The position numbers were made by a program, and so were the translations under genes. Source: an uncultured Spirochaetaceae bacterium (GTDB taxonomy: Bacteria; Spirochaetota; Spirochaetia; Treponematales; Treponemataceae). Taken from it: 46,812 nucleotides of DNA. Positions within the stretch are counted from its first letter, which is position 1. Each line of letters opens with the position of its first letter. Below, piece by piece: positions 1-8,474 of this stretch. The stretch lies in NCBI GenBank assembly GCA_902799665.1, contig CADCBK010000005.1, positions 1 through 46,812 of the forward strand, given 5' to 3'. The notes beneath the pieces were generated by a model that had not been told where the DNA came from, did not search any database, and saw only the letters and a program-made list of their open reading frames with translations.

Positions 1-1487
1 TGGATGTTCGTCGCGATTGTCCACGCCCAAACATTCTCGCCTTCCATCGTCTTAAGCAAAAGGTAATGCGGATAGAAATTGTTTCCGTGAACCAAAACAG
101 GATACAATTCCGCGGTGGCGCGCAAGTCCAAGGCCGCCGTGTCGCCGGCGTAAGAGTTGACAATCAAGTAGCCGCAGTTTTCGATCGAGCTTTGGCCCGA
201 AGCCTTTCCGTAAAGCGCGAGGGCGTCGCCGGCGGTCGCCGCGCCCAAGACAGAAATCGGCGCGTCGTTTTCGATAAGCATGACTTTTTCGCCGTCAAGC
301 GAGCAAGCCTTTACGATTCTCTGCGCGCAAAGCTCAAGCACCGGCTCCAAGGGCTTGGCAAGCGAAGAATCTTGCGCGGCGAAGTAAGCCCAAGAGCGCA
401 AGATTCCGGCGGCCTGGCCAACCGTCAAATTCAATTCCGTCATAGAAGCGGGAATCGCCGCGAGCAAGGCGATGTTTCCGCGGTTTCCTTGCGTGTACAT
501 GTAGGCCGCCAAATTGTCGACAGTCCAAATGTCAAGGCTTCGTTCCTGCACCGCGCGCAAAATCATGTTGTTCAAGTTTTCGATTTGCATTGTGAGCGTC
601 GGAAGCAAGTCGGCCATCGATCCAAAGAAGGGCGCCGATTGGTAGGTGCGGCGGTTGCCTTTTACAAAGATTTCTGGAACGGCATTAAGCGCCTCGTTGT
701 AGCGGCCGGCCTGGGCCATCGCGGCGACAAAAGAAATGACGCTCTGCTCGTTGACAGTCAAAGAAAAGTTCGCGTCTGTCTGGGAAGCGGAAACAAACTT
801 GTTGATGATTTCCCTAGAAAGCGAGCTGATTGTTTGGTCGTAAACATTCTTTGAGGCAAAAGCCAATTCGCCGACCTTATCCAAGCTAAAGTCGCTCTGC
901 TTTTTCATCATCGAATAGTGGGCGGACTTTGAACCGCTGTGGAAGCAAAGCTTTCCGCCATCCAAAGAAGGCGCAACAAGGGAATAAGAATCAATCTTTC
1001 CAGTGAAAATCGCGGACTTGGCCTTTATGTCGCTGACAGAAAAACCGGAATAAGGCCCGTAATTGACTTTCACAGCGCTCGCGTTGGATGGCATCTCGGC
1101 GGCAATCCACAAGGACGCTGAATCTGTGTTCTCGCTCAAAGAAAAAATAAGGCGCACGCCGCCGGTAAAGCCAAGCGCGTATGAAAGCGAATCGGGCTGC
1201 TCAAAAGAAAGAAGCTTTACCGCCACTTCCTGCCCGGAAGAAGTTGAATACACAACAGGCTTTTTTTCGTCGGCGCTAAAGGCTATTCCGTTAAAGCTTA
1301 CTTGAAAGCTGTTCTTTAACGCAGAGCCGCCTTTGCCGTCATTCAATTCGGCAAGCGTAACCCTTAAGGCCCTAATGTTTTTTCTTATAATAGAGTCGCT
1401 TCTAAACTGCAATACAAAAATACCGACAATAATGGCGGCGTAAAGGACCAAAAGTCCAAACATCTTTCTAATGGATTTTTTAAGCAT
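1..1487 (-). CDS. Membrane-anchored hypothetical protein (3' end outside window)
   Basis: This reverse-strand frame stays open from an ATG at 1487 to the window edge, about 495 codons, and its C-terminus is missing. The N-terminus is basic (MLKKSIRKMF) and is followed by one hydrophobic segment (about residues 10-25), so it is probably a single-pass inner-membrane protein with a large exported part. The rest is soluble, with no family I recognise. The start is supported by a -10 box (TAAAAT) eight bases upstream with a -35 box 17 bases further, and by the absence of any Shine-Dalgarno sequence, so the mRNA is probably leaderless. The gene is divergent from the TPR protein at 1574. The long forward frames over this region are shadows. 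Function unknown. Confidence 0.75.
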   Translation of the reverse strand, partial: MLKKSIRKMFGLLVLYAAIIVGIFVLQFRSDSIIRKNIRALRVTLAELNDGKGGSALKNSFQVSFNGIAFSADEKKPVVYSTSSGQEVAVKLLSFEQPDSLSYALGFTGGVRLIFSLSENTDSASLWIAAEMPSNASAVKVNYGPYSGFSVSDIKAKSAIFTGKIDSYSLVAPSLDGGKLCFHSGSKSAHYSMMKKQSDFSLDKVGELAFASKNVYDQTISSLSREIINKFVSASQTDANFSLTVNEQSVISFVAAMAQAGRYNEALNAVPEIFVKGNRRTYQSAPFFGSMADLLPTLTMQIENLNNMILRAVQERSLDIWTVDNLAAYMYTQGNRGNIALLAAIPASMTELNLTVGQAAGILRSWAYFAAQDSSLAKPLEPVLELCAQRIVKACSLDGEKVMLIENDAPISVLGAATAGDALALYGKASGQSSIENCGYLIVNSYAGDTAALDLRATAELYPVLVHGNNFYPHYLLLKTMEGENVWAWTIATNI

Positions 1488-1495
1488 ATTGGATG

Positions 1496-1524
1496 ATTTT
1501 ATTCCAAAAAGCGCTTAAATTCAA
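1496..1524 (-). promoter_or_regulatory. Promoter of leaderless gene at 1487
   Basis: Read on the minus strand, TTGAAT (1524-1519) and TAAAAT (1501-1496) are separated by 17 bases, and the ATG follows 8 bases after the -10 box. It overlaps the divergent promoter of the TPR gene. Confidence 0.6.
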
Positions 1525-1543
1525 GAGCGATTTTTGGTATAAT
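1515..1543 (+). promoter_or_regulatory. Promoter of TPR protein gene
   Basis: TTAAAT (1515-1520) lies 17 bases from TATAAT (1538-1543). A second TATAAT at 1549-1554 has no good -35. A Shine-Dalgarno GGAG follows at 1562-1565. Confidence 0.5.
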
Positions 1544-1573
1544 CATTCTATAATAATATATGGAGAATTTACT

Positions 1574-2986
1574 GTGAAAACCATAAAGACCCTTTTAGCC
1601 CTAGCCCTTTGCGCTTCCTTGGCGGGACATATTTTTGCCGCAGACCTTTCTATTACGGAGGACGAAAAACAAAACGCGAAAGCCTCTAGCGAACAAAACA
1701 AAGCGGCGCCGTCCGACGAGGCTGGATTCGCGCTGCAATTGCAGGCCGCCCTGCAAACCGGCTCGCTGGAAAACGCCATAGCGTTTTTTGATTCCATGCC
1801 CGCTTCTCTTGCCTCAAACGCCGACTTGCAAAAACTCCGCGCCTCGCTTTTAATCAGCGCCGGAAAAACCGCCGAGGCGCAAAAAGTCATTTTGGACTTG
1901 GAGCAAAAAAATTCCTCCGACATAGAAATAAAGGAAATGAAGATGCTTTTGGCCAAGGCTTCCAAAAACGCCGCCGCCAAAAGCGCCGCTATAAAAGAAA
2001 TCCTCGCGCTTGATCCGACAAACCCCAGCGCCAACGTCGAGCTGGGCGGAGAGCGCGTTCTCAAGAAAAAATACAAGGAAGCGCGCGGCTACTACATGAC
2101 CGCCCTTAAAGGCGACGAAAACAACCAGGACGCGCTTTTTGGCTACGGCCAAACCTCCTACTACATGAACAAAATCGAGGACGCGAAAAAAGCCTTTGAC
2201 AAAATCCTGCGCATAGATCCAAACAGCGCCATCGCCTACGCCTATAAAGGAAAGCTTTACGCCGAAGACGAAAACTACAAGCTGGCCGAAGAGAGCGTCG
2301 TAAAGGCCATCGAACTGGATCCGACTTCCTACGACTTTTACATGGACTGGGGAACATACTCAAGAATGCGCGGAAAGTTCAAGCAAGCCGAGGAAGCATG
2401 GACGCGCGCGACAAAAATCAATCCCGACTACTTTTTGGCCTACGCCTACCGGGCCGGCTTGTACGACGAGCAAAACATGTACGCAAAGGCGCTTGACGAC
2501 TACCGCATGGTCATAAAGACAAACCCAAAGTATTACTTTGCCTACGAAGCCTTGGGAATTCTTGCCTGGCACGAAGGAAACTTCGCCGAAGCGCGCGCCT
2601 CCTTTGAAAAGGCCTTTTCTTACTACCCGCAAAACATTTCGTACCCGCTAATCATCGCGGCCTGCATGTACAAGGACAAGCGCGCTTTTGAAGTAAAGCC
2701 CTTCTTGCAAAAGGTGATGAAAAACTACGGCGACCACGAGTCTTTGGAATACTTGATGCTGCGCCTTTACCACGACCTAGGCCCTTCCAACGCCGAAAAC
2801 TTGATCACGCAAAAAATCATCAAGGAAGACAATTCCACCAAAAAAGGAAAGATGAGCTTTTACATGGCGCTTTACGACGAAATAAAGGGCCGCGAAGAGC
2901 TGGCGAAAAAAATGTACAACGAAGTCGCGGCGCTTCAAAGCCCGATGTTCTTTGAATTCCGCCTGGCTGAGTGGAAAGTTCGCTAA
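1574..2986 (+). CDS. Exported TPR-repeat protein
   Basis: A 470-residue protein whose start is set at GTG 1574, because GGAG lies 8 bases upstream and the following residues (VKTIKTLL...GHIFA) form a clean signal peptide cut after Ala. The upstream in-frame TTG at 1493 would place the promoter inside the gene. From about residue 130 to the end the sequence is a series of TPR-like helix pairs with the usual A...Y/F...A...LDP pattern (for example AYAYKGKLY, ILRIDPNSA, AIELDPTS). TPR arrays are protein-interaction scaffolds, and here the array would work in the periplasm. No catalytic domain is visible. The next gene is co-directional after a 72-base gap holding a hairpin. Confidence 0.85.
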   Translation: MKTIKTLLALALCASLAGHIFAADLSITEDEKQNAKASSEQNKAAPSDEAGFALQLQAALQTGSLENAIAFFDSMPASLASNADLQKLRASLLISAGKTAEAQKVILDLEQKNSSDIEIKEMKMLLAKASKNAAAKSAAIKEILALDPTNPSANVELGGERVLKKKYKEARGYYMTALKGDENNQDALFGYGQTSYYMNKIEDAKKAFDKILRIDPNSAIAYAYKGKLYAEDENYKLAEESVVKAIELDPTSYDFYMDWGTYSRMRGKFKQAEEAWTRATKINPDYFLAYAYRAGLYDEQNMYAKALDDYRMVIKTNPKYYFAYEALGILAWHEGNFAEARASFEKAFSYYPQNISYPLIIAACMYKDKRAFEVKPFLQKVMKNYGDHESLEYLMLRLYHDLGPSNAENLITQKIIKEDNSTKKGKMSFYMALYDEIKGREELAKKMYNEVAALQSPMFFEFRLAEWKVR

Positions 2987-3007
2987 GCCTGCGGCCCGCG
3001 AACTTGT

Positions 3008-3030
3008 CGAGTTTAGCTGCGCTAAACTCG
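3008..3030 (+). repeat. Perfect 10-bp inverted repeat between genes
   Basis: cgagtttagc (3008-3017) and gctaaactcg (3021-3030) form a 10-base-pair stem with a 3-base loop between the TPR and TraB genes. No T-run follows, so it may stabilise or process the transcript rather than terminate it. Confidence 0.55.
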
Positions 3031-3058
3031 CGGCAAAAATTGAAAAAGGAAAATAAAA

Positions 3059-4282
3059 ATGGAAGCATCTTCTACAAAAAAAGTTTTGGAGCTTGCGGGC
3101 CGCAAGATTACCCTAATCGGAACGGCCCACGTTTCCGCCCAATCGGTTGAAGAAGTAAAAACAGAAATACAAAGCAATCCCCCGCAATGCGCCGCGATAG
3201 AATTGGACAGCGCGCGCTACGAGTCGATGACAAATCCCGAAAAATACAAGGACTTGGACATCATAAAAGTGTTGAAGCGCGGCGAGGCTCTTTTGATTCT
3301 CGCAAACTTGATTTTAAGCTCCTTCCAAAAGCGGATGGGCCAAAACATAGGCGTCCAGCCAGGCGACGAAATGCGCGCGGCGATAGACGCGGCCCAAGAA
3401 AGAAACATTCCGTTTGAATTGGTTGACCGCCCGATTAAAACGACCCTTAACCGCGCCTGGGCAAAAAATTCCTTTTGGGGAAAGTGCAAGCTTTTGGCGG
3501 CGCTCGTCTCTTCCGCTTTTAGCAAAGAGGAAATCAGCGAAGAGGAAATCGAGTCGCTTAAAAAAGAAAACGAAATGGATTCGATGATGGGCGAGCTTTC
3601 GGAATACCTTCCAAAAGTAAAGGAAGTTTTGATTGACGAGCGCGACCGCTACCTTGCCGCCCATATTTGGGAATGCAAGAACGAATACTGCGACAAAGCC
3701 AAGTCCGTCACCGCGATTTTGGGAGCGGGCCACCTTCCCGGCGTTCAAAAGCATTTGGAAGCGATCGCCGCCGGAACTGAAACGACGGACACAGAGGAAA
3801 TTTCAAAAGTTCCGCCCAAGGGAATCGGCGGAAAAATTTTGGGCTGGACAATTCCGGTCCTTATCGTCGCGCTTATCGCGGCCGGCTTTTGGTTTGGCGG
3901 AAAAAAGATGGGCGGCCAGTTTGTCGGCTCTTGGATAATTTGGAACGGAGCGCTCGCGGCGATCGGAACCTTAATCGCGGCGGGCCACCCTCTTACGATT
4001 TTGGCCGCCTTTTTGGGAGCGCCAATCACTTCCCTTTGCCCGCTAGTCGGAGTGGGCCTTGTGACCGGAATCGTCCAAGCGTTTGTCAAAAAACCGAAAG
4101 TCCGCGACATGGAAAGCTTGTCTGACGACGCGGCGACAGTCAAGGGCTTTTACTCAAACAGAATCACGCGCGTCTTGTTAGTCTTTGTCCTTTCTTCTTT
4201 GGGAAGCTCAATCGGAACTTTCGCGGCCGGCGCCGCAATCGTAAAAGAGCTGACCGCAAAAATCATGAGCTTGTTCGCCTAG
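3059..4282 (+). CDS. TraB/PrgY-family membrane protein
   Basis: A 407-residue protein. The N-terminal half (about 10-240) matches the TraB/PrgY/GumN fold: the GTAHVS motif near residue 21, an acidic AAIELDSARYE segment, the DRPIKTTL segment and a second Gly-His motif (GAGHLPGV). The C-terminal third has several hydrophobic segments (around 262-282, 290-345 and 370-400) giving a membrane anchor. PrgY of Enterococcus limits pheromone activity, and related domains are thought to be metal-dependent proteases, so a membrane protease or peptide-shielding role is plausible. The start has an AAGGAAAA Shine-Dalgarno. Its stop codon shares the tetramer ctag with the stop of radA on the other strand. 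Confidence 0.85.
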   Translation: MEASSTKKVLELAGRKITLIGTAHVSAQSVEEVKTEIQSNPPQCAAIELDSARYESMTNPEKYKDLDIIKVLKRGEALLILANLILSSFQKRMGQNIGVQPGDEMRAAIDAAQERNIPFELVDRPIKTTLNRAWAKNSFWGKCKLLAALVSSAFSKEEISEEEIESLKKENEMDSMMGELSEYLPKVKEVLIDERDRYLAAHIWECKNEYCDKAKSVTAILGAGHLPGVQKHLEAIAAGTETTDTEEISKVPPKGIGGKILGWTIPVLIVALIAAGFWFGGKKMGGQFVGSWIIWNGALAAIGTLIAAGHPLTILAAFLGAPITSLCPLVGVGLVTGIVQAFVKKPKVRDMESLSDDAATVKGFYSNRITRVLLVFVLSSLGSSIGTFAAGAAIVKELTAKIMSLFA

Positions 4283-5637
4283 GCCTTTCGGCTGAACATC
4301 GCCGCAACCAAGCCCTTTATGTCTTGGACAAAAAGCGCGCCCTCGCATTTTTCGGGGGCGACAAGCTTGTCGTAGCCCAAGCTTGTCGCCGTCTTTACCC
4401 TTTGCTTTATCCTTGAAACAGGCCTGATTTCGCCGGCCAAGCTAAGCTCGCCGACAAGCGCGCTGCCGTTTGGCAAAGGCAAGTCGCTTCTGGCCGAATA
4501 AAGCGCCGCCGCCAAAGCCGCGTCAATCGCGCTTTCGGTAAGGCGGATGCCGCCGGCCACGTTCACGTAAATGTCTTGGTCGCTGAACCTAATGCCCGCC
4601 CGCTTTTCCAAAACGGCGGCCACGCGGCTTACCCTGGCGCTGTCAATCTTTTCCGAGTAGACGCGGCTTAACGAAGCCTTTGCGGGAACCGTCAGCGCTT
4701 GGATTTCGACCATAAAAACCCGGCTTCCTTCAAAGACGGCGGCGCAGGCGATTCCAGCCGGCTGGTCTCCGTCGCGCCTGGTTATGAACATCGCGCTTGG
4801 GTCCTTTACCGGAAGGAGGCCCTTGGCGCCCATCTCAAAAATGCCCAGCTCGTCAACCGAGCCAAAGCGGTTTTTTAAGGCCCGCAAAAAGCGCGTCTCG
4901 TCGTTGTTGCGCTCAAACGAAAGGACCGTGTCCACCATGTGCTCCAACGCCTTGGGGCCCGCGATGTTTCCGTCCTTGGTGACATGGGCGGTCATGACCA
5001 AAACCGAGTCGCGCTCCTTTACCCAGCCTATAAGCTCGTTTGAGCAATACTTTAGCTGGTTGACCGTTCCTGGAATGATTCCGCCTTCAACCGAATAAAC
5101 GGTCTGGATTGAGTCCACGACGACAAAGGTCGGGTTAAGCTTGTCCAGCGCGGACAAAGTGTCTTCCAGCCGCATCGCGCAAAGGATTTCTATTTTGGAA
5201 CAGTCCAAGCCAAGCCGGTCGGCGCGGCTTTTTATTTGGGAAGCGGACTCCTCTCCGCTAACATAAAGGACGCGGCCCGCTTGATTTTGGCTTATGTTGG
5301 CCGCCGCCTGGATCAGCAAGGTGCTCTTTCCGATTCCCGGCTCGCCGCCAAGCAAAATGGCGCTTCGCTTTGTGGCTCCTCCGCCCAAAACGCGGTCAAA
5401 CTCGCCGATTCCGCTTAGCATCCGTTCCCCCTCCGCCGCTTGAACCGTCGAAAGCGGAATAGGCTTTGCCATTTGAGCCGAACTTGCGCCCCGCAAAGAA
5501 GCCGCGACGGCGTTGGGGTCCTCAATGGATTCCTGCATAGTGTTCCATTGGCCGCATTCGGGACAGCGGCCCAACCATTTTGGCTGGCTGTAGCCGCATT
5601 CCGAGCACTTAAAAACTATCGTTCCTTTTTTTGCCAT
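4279..5637 (-). CDS. radA: DNA repair protein RadA
   Basis: A 452-residue RadA/Sms, a RecA-like helicase that promotes branch migration in recombinational repair. Visible parts are an N-terminal C4 zinc finger (CSECGYS...CPECGQW), Walker A GGEPGIGKST near residue 90, the RadA signature KNRFGS near 250 and a C-terminal Lon-like domain. The start is placed at ATG 5637 (MAKKG) behind AGAGGAAAT; an in-frame ATG eight codons upstream has no good ribosome site. The gene is convergent with the TraB-family gene, and the two stop codons overlap by four bases. Confidence 0.95.
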   Translation of the reverse strand: MAKKGTIVFKCSECGYSQPKWLGRCPECGQWNTMQESIEDPNAVAASLRGASSAQMAKPIPLSTVQAAEGERMLSGIGEFDRVLGGGATKRSAILLGGEPGIGKSTLLIQAAANISQNQAGRVLYVSGEESASQIKSRADRLGLDCSKIEILCAMRLEDTLSALDKLNPTFVVVDSIQTVYSVEGGIIPGTVNQLKYCSNELIGWVKERDSVLVMTAHVTKDGNIAGPKALEHMVDTVLSFERNNDETRFLRALKNRFGSVDELGIFEMGAKGLLPVKDPSAMFITRRDGDQPAGIACAAVFEGSRVFMVEIQALTVPAKASLSRVYSEKIDSARVSRVAAVLEKRAGIRFSDQDIYVNVAGGIRLTESAIDAALAAALYSARSDLPLPNGSALVGELSLAGEIRPVSRIKQRVKTATSLGYDKLVAPEKCEGALFVQDIKGLVAAMFSRKA

Positions 5638-5762
5638 ATTTCCTCTGTATATATCATACACCTGTTTGCGCTTTTTTTCGCTTTTTTTTCGCGCTATTTT
5701 TGTGATTTTTTCAACTAATTAAAAAAACATCTTTTTTTAACAATAATTTATCAACAATTCTA

Positions 5763-5791
5763 TTGACTAAATTTTACGCGCGATGTATATT
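5763..5791 (+). promoter_or_regulatory. Consensus-like promoter of orphan small RNA
   Basis: TTGACT (5763-5768), a 17-base spacer and TATATT (5786-5791) point rightward into a region with no forward-strand gene. Transcription should start near 5798. Confidence 0.7.
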
Positions 5792-5797
5792 ACATTT

Positions 5798-5894
5798 AAG
5801 CTTGTAAATAAGCTGATAAACTCTCTCCGATGTCCAGCTTGCTGGACGGCAGAGCTTCTTGGCAGCGGTGCTGTTGGGAAGCTCTGTTTTTTTT
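5798..5894 (+). ncRNA. Candidate small RNA, about 97 nt, with intrinsic terminator
   Basis: The predicted transcript folds into three hairpins: AGCTT/AAGCT (5799-5814), GTCCAGC/GCTGGAC with a 2-base loop (5832-5847), and a terminator with CAGAGCTTC (5850-5858) pairing GAAGCTCTG (5878-5886) followed by eight T. A C/U-rich single-stranded stretch, CTCTCTCC (5821-5828), lies between the first two hairpins and is complementary to purine-rich Shine-Dalgarno sequences. No downstream forward gene exists, so it is not a leader, and I do not recognise it as 6S, SRP or tmRNA. It sits between the reverse-strand genes cysE and radA. The assignment rests on promoter, structure and terminator being in register. 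Confidence 0.6.
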
Positions 5895-5962
5895 GCCTAA
5901 AAAGCCTCCGCAAGCCTAAAACAGAGCGAAGCAAAAGCCTTTGCAAGCCCAAAAAGCCGCGG
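5894..5962. repeat. Cluster of degenerate GCAAGCC(C/T)AAAA repeats
   Basis: Between the small RNA terminator and the cysE stop there are copies of a short repeat: gcctaaaaagcc (5895-5906), gcaagcctaaa (5910-5920) and gcaagcccaaaaagccgcg (5943-5961). Related copies occur at 42699-42788 and inside several genes. Confidence 0.45.
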
Positions 5963-6844
5963 CTAGTTCCTTGTTCCGGGCGGAACGGATTCGATGATCC
6001 AGGAGTTTCCGGCGATGACGCTGCCCTTTCCGATTACAGTTTGGCCTCCCAAAATCGTCGCGTTTGAATAGATGATGACGTCGTCCTCGATTGTCGGGTG
6101 GCGCTTTTTGTCTGTCAAGTCCTTTTGAAGGCTAAGCGCGCCCAGCGTCACGCCTTGGTACAATTTCACGTTGTTTCCGATTACGGTCGTTTCGCCGATT
6201 ACAATTCCGGTTCCGTGGTCGATAAAGAAGGATTCGCCGATTTCTGCCCCCGGGTGGATGTCGATTCCGGTCTTTCCGTGGGTGTGCTCAGTCATTATTC
6301 GCGGAATTGTCGGAACGCCGGCCTTGTAAAGAAAATGCGCTATGCGGTAAACGATTATCGCTTCCAAGCCCGGGTATGACAAAATGACCTCGCCAAGCGA
6401 GCGGGCGGCCGGGTCTCCCGCGGTAATGGCGGCGGCGTCCTTTTTGATCGTCGCGCGCAAGCCGGGAATGGTGGCGATAAGGGCCTCGACGGTTTTTTGC
6501 GCCAGCTTGTAGCAGTGGGAATTCTTGAAATTTTCGGCCTGTTCCTCAAGCCGCCTTTCGTCGCAGCCGCCGTTTTTTTGCGAAAGCGCCCGCAAAAGCG
6601 CCTTTTGGATTTCGGGCGTAAGGATTGAAATCACGCGGTTCACGTGCTTTGCGACAATATAGCGAAGGTTCTCGCTGTCCAACTGCTCGTCGTACTTAAA
6701 GCCCGGAAAAATCAAGGCCTGCAAGTCGCTGAGGGCCGTCACGACATTCGCGCGGTTTGGAAGGTTTTCGGCGCCGCTGCGGTTTATTCCGCCCAAGGCG
6801 CTGTACGAGTCCATTATATTGTCGATTAACGTTTCAAATTCCAT
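5963..6844 (-). CDS. cysE: Serine O-acetyltransferase
   Basis: A 293-residue CysE-type enzyme that makes O-acetylserine from serine and acetyl-CoA for cysteine synthesis. The C-terminal half is a left-handed beta-helix with hexapeptide repeats and the signature stretch DIHPGAEIG, FIDHGTGIVIGE and YQGVTLGA. The N-terminal helical domain is present but divergent, and this long form resembles the EpsC/SrpH-like versions. ATG 6844 (MEFETLID) is chosen over an upstream in-frame start because a TAGAAT -10 box lies only 7 bases before it, with CTGACA 17 bases further upstream, so the mRNA is probably leaderless. The following reverse-strand gene is radA. Confidence 0.92.
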   Translation of the reverse strand: MEFETLIDNIMDSYSALGGINRSGAENLPNRANVVTALSDLQALIFPGFKYDEQLDSENLRYIVAKHVNRVISILTPEIQKALLRALSQKNGGCDERRLEEQAENFKNSHCYKLAQKTVEALIATIPGLRATIKKDAAAITAGDPAARSLGEVILSYPGLEAIIVYRIAHFLYKAGVPTIPRIMTEHTHGKTGIDIHPGAEIGESFFIDHGTGIVIGETTVIGNNVKLYQGVTLGALSLQKDLTDKKRHPTIEDDVIIYSNATILGGQTVIGKGSVIAGNSWIIESVPPGTRN

Positions 6845-6851
6845 GCATGCA

Positions 6852-6880
6852 ATTCTAGCGCATTTTGCCTGTCTTGTCAG
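6852..6880 (-). promoter_or_regulatory. Promoter of leaderless cysE
   Basis: On the minus strand, CTGACA (6880-6875), a 17-base spacer and TAGAAT (6857-6852) in the context GCGCTAGAAT, followed by 7 bases and the cysE ATG. Confidence 0.65.
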
Positions 6881-6887
6881 CAAGCGG

Positions 6888-8036
6888 CTAGAAGGCAAGC
6901 TTAATCAAGTCGAACAAGTCATCGCTTGTCATGCTGCGCGGAAGGTAGTTGACCATGTCCAATTGCCCCGCGTCTTCGGCGGCCAAAGTAAGCTCGTCCA
7001 TTCCAAGCGACAAGTCCTTAAGGCGCGCCGGAAGGTTCGCCTTGGCGATTCGCTCGCGGATGTTTTCGGCGTAGGCCGCGCAAGCTTCTTCCACCGTCGC
7101 GGTCTCAGGAGCGGCGCGCAAAATCTTTGCAAGGCGGGCGATGCGCTCGCCCTTGAACTTGGCGTGGTCTTCGATGATATAAGGGAACAAAATCGCCGTT
7201 ACAAGCGATTGCGAAATCTTGAACTTTGTGTTGATGCTCAAGGCCAAAAGCGTGGCCGCTCCCTGCGAGGCGATGGAAGACGCCAAGCCCGCCATGCAGC
7301 CGCCTTGGCTAAGCAAAACTTCGCTGGGCGTGGTAATCATAAGGCTTGGAGCGCCGTCGCGGCCGTAGCCTGTAAGCTCGACGGCCTTTTCGGCGACCAT
7401 GTCGCTAAAGAAGGACGCGCGCGGAGAAAGGTAGGCTTCCGTTGCCAGGCACAAAACTTCAAGCGCCATAGAAGCGATTTGGTTTTCGGTAAGAGAGACA
7501 GTCAAGTTTGTGTCAAAGACCGCCAGCTTGCAAATTGAGTTTTTGCTTTTGATGATTTTTGTCGACCTTGAGCGCGAGTCCACGACCGGCGTAAAGGTAG
7601 AGAACAAGTAAGGGCTTCTGATTGTAGTCGGAACGCAAATCAAAGGAAGCGGAGCGACGCCCGGAACGGCGCCTTCTACAAATTCGTACAAGTCGTGGCT
7701 TTCGTAGTAAAGCGCGCAAACCGCCTTTGAAACGTTCAAGACTTTGTTGCCGCCGATTCCAATCACGCCGTGAACATGGGCTTGGCGGGCCAAAGTCAAG
7801 GCTTGCTCGATGGTTTTTGTGGCGGCGCCGTCGCTCAATTCCTCAAAGACAAAGTACTCGATGCTGTGGTCGTCCAAAGACTTTGTCACCTTGTCGGCGA
7901 TTCCAACCTCGCGAAGCATCGGGTCAAGAATGACCATGAATTTTTTTCCGATTTCGCCGGCGAATTGGCCCAAGCGGCTCATCGAATACGAGCCCAAAAC
8001 TATATTGGGGGAAACTTTAAAAATGAAGTCTGCCAT
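6888..8036 (-). CDS. Iron-ADH-family protein lacking metal ligands
   Basis: A 382-residue protein with the length and segment order of group III iron-containing alcohol/glycerol dehydrogenases: an N-terminal Rossmann-like part, a VPTTIRSPYLFS segment and an all-helical C-terminal domain. The metal-binding residues are gone. The usual D-A-L-T-H-A-I-E is E-V-L-C-L-A-T-E (193-200), the second His pair has become A-T-L-L-A-L (261-266), and the last His-Gly is S-Q (275-276). The NAD loop GGGSxxD reads GGNKVLN (95-101). It is therefore probably not an ordinary dehydrogenase. ATG 8036 follows AGGAATTGTC. The terminator of the upstream flgM gene lies directly before this ribosome site. Confidence 0.8.
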   Translation of the reverse strand: MADFIFKVSPNIVLGSYSMSRLGQFAGEIGKKFMVILDPMLREVGIADKVTKSLDDHSIEYFVFEELSDGAATKTIEQALTLARQAHVHGVIGIGGNKVLNVSKAVCALYYESHDLYEFVEGAVPGVAPLPLICVPTTIRSPYLFSTFTPVVDSRSRSTKIIKSKNSICKLAVFDTNLTVSLTENQIASMALEVLCLATEAYLSPRASFFSDMVAEKAVELTGYGRDGAPSLMITTPSEVLLSQGGCMAGLASSIASQGAATLLALSINTKFKISQSLVTAILFPYIIEDHAKFKGERIARLAKILRAAPETATVEEACAAYAENIRERIAKANLPARLKDLSLGMDELTLAAEDAGQLDMVNYLPRSMTSDDLFDLIKLAF

Positions 8037-8048
8037 GACAATTCCTAT

Positions 8049-8075
8049 AAAAAAAGGCGGAACCTAAATTCCGCC
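8049..8075 (-). terminator. Intrinsic terminator of flgM
   Basis: On the minus strand GGCGGAA (8075-8069) pairs with TTCCGCC (8062-8056) across a 6-base loop, followed by seven T (8055-8049). It ends only a few bases before the ribosome site of the next gene. Confidence 0.85.
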
Positions 8076-8113
8076 TTAATATTCAATTCAGTCTAAAGCC
8101 AGAGGCGCTTGGA

Positions 8114-8401
8114 TTATATTCCGTAAGCCTGCATGATTCGGTCGGCTGTGGCGCTAATTGTCTGCGGATTAAGATAATTGGCGTCCTTAATCTTTTCTTT
8201 GATTTGGGCAACCAAATCAGCGCGAACGTCAGGAGTTTCGTCGGCGATGCCTTTGAGGTAGTAGGCTTCGGCCATCTCCTTGGCTTCGGCGGAAACAGAA
8301 ATTGAGTCGGGAGTCGATTTTACGCTGCCGGCGCTCTGCGTCCGCTTTGTGTTCTGAACGTTGTTTAGAGGATTGATTCCTCCAATTTGATCTATTCTCA
8401 T
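8114..8401 (-). CDS. flgM: Anti-sigma-28 factor FlgM
   Basis: A 95-residue protein matching FlgM, which binds sigma-28 (FliA) and holds back late flagellar genes until the hook is complete. The N-terminus (about 1-35) is polar and disordered-looking, and the C-terminal part ISVSAEAKEMAEAYYL...VRADLVAQIKEKI...ISATADRIM is the conserved sigma-binding region. ATG 8401 follows AGAGGTGCAAT. The gene stands alone, with a sigma-28-like promoter upstream (8475-8502) and an intrinsic terminator downstream, so FlgM probably controls its own transcription through FliA. Confidence 0.9.
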   Translation of the reverse strand: MRIDQIGGINPLNNVQNTKRTQSAGSVKSTPDSISVSAEAKEMAEAYYLKGIADETPDVRADLVAQIKEKIKDANYLNPQTISATADRIMQAYGI

Positions 8402-8474
8402 ATTGCACCTCTACAATTTTTTCGCGTCTCAAAAAACGACTCTTTTGGGGTCATTTTTAGCCTTCTTACTTAAA

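Noticed and set aside
66..854. 262-residue forward-strand open frame
   Set aside because: It lies opposite the reverse-strand gene 1-1487, has an Arg/Gln-rich composition typical of an antisense shadow and has no ribosome site.
2391..2400. Further GCAAGCC copies inside TPR and other genes
   Set aside because: These match normal codons for Gln-Ala in conserved helices and lack the following CAAAA and CGGC part of the repeat.
5798..5894. Identity of the small RNA as SRP RNA
   Set aside because: The conserved SRP domain IV loop (GGAAG with an AGCAG internal loop) is absent.
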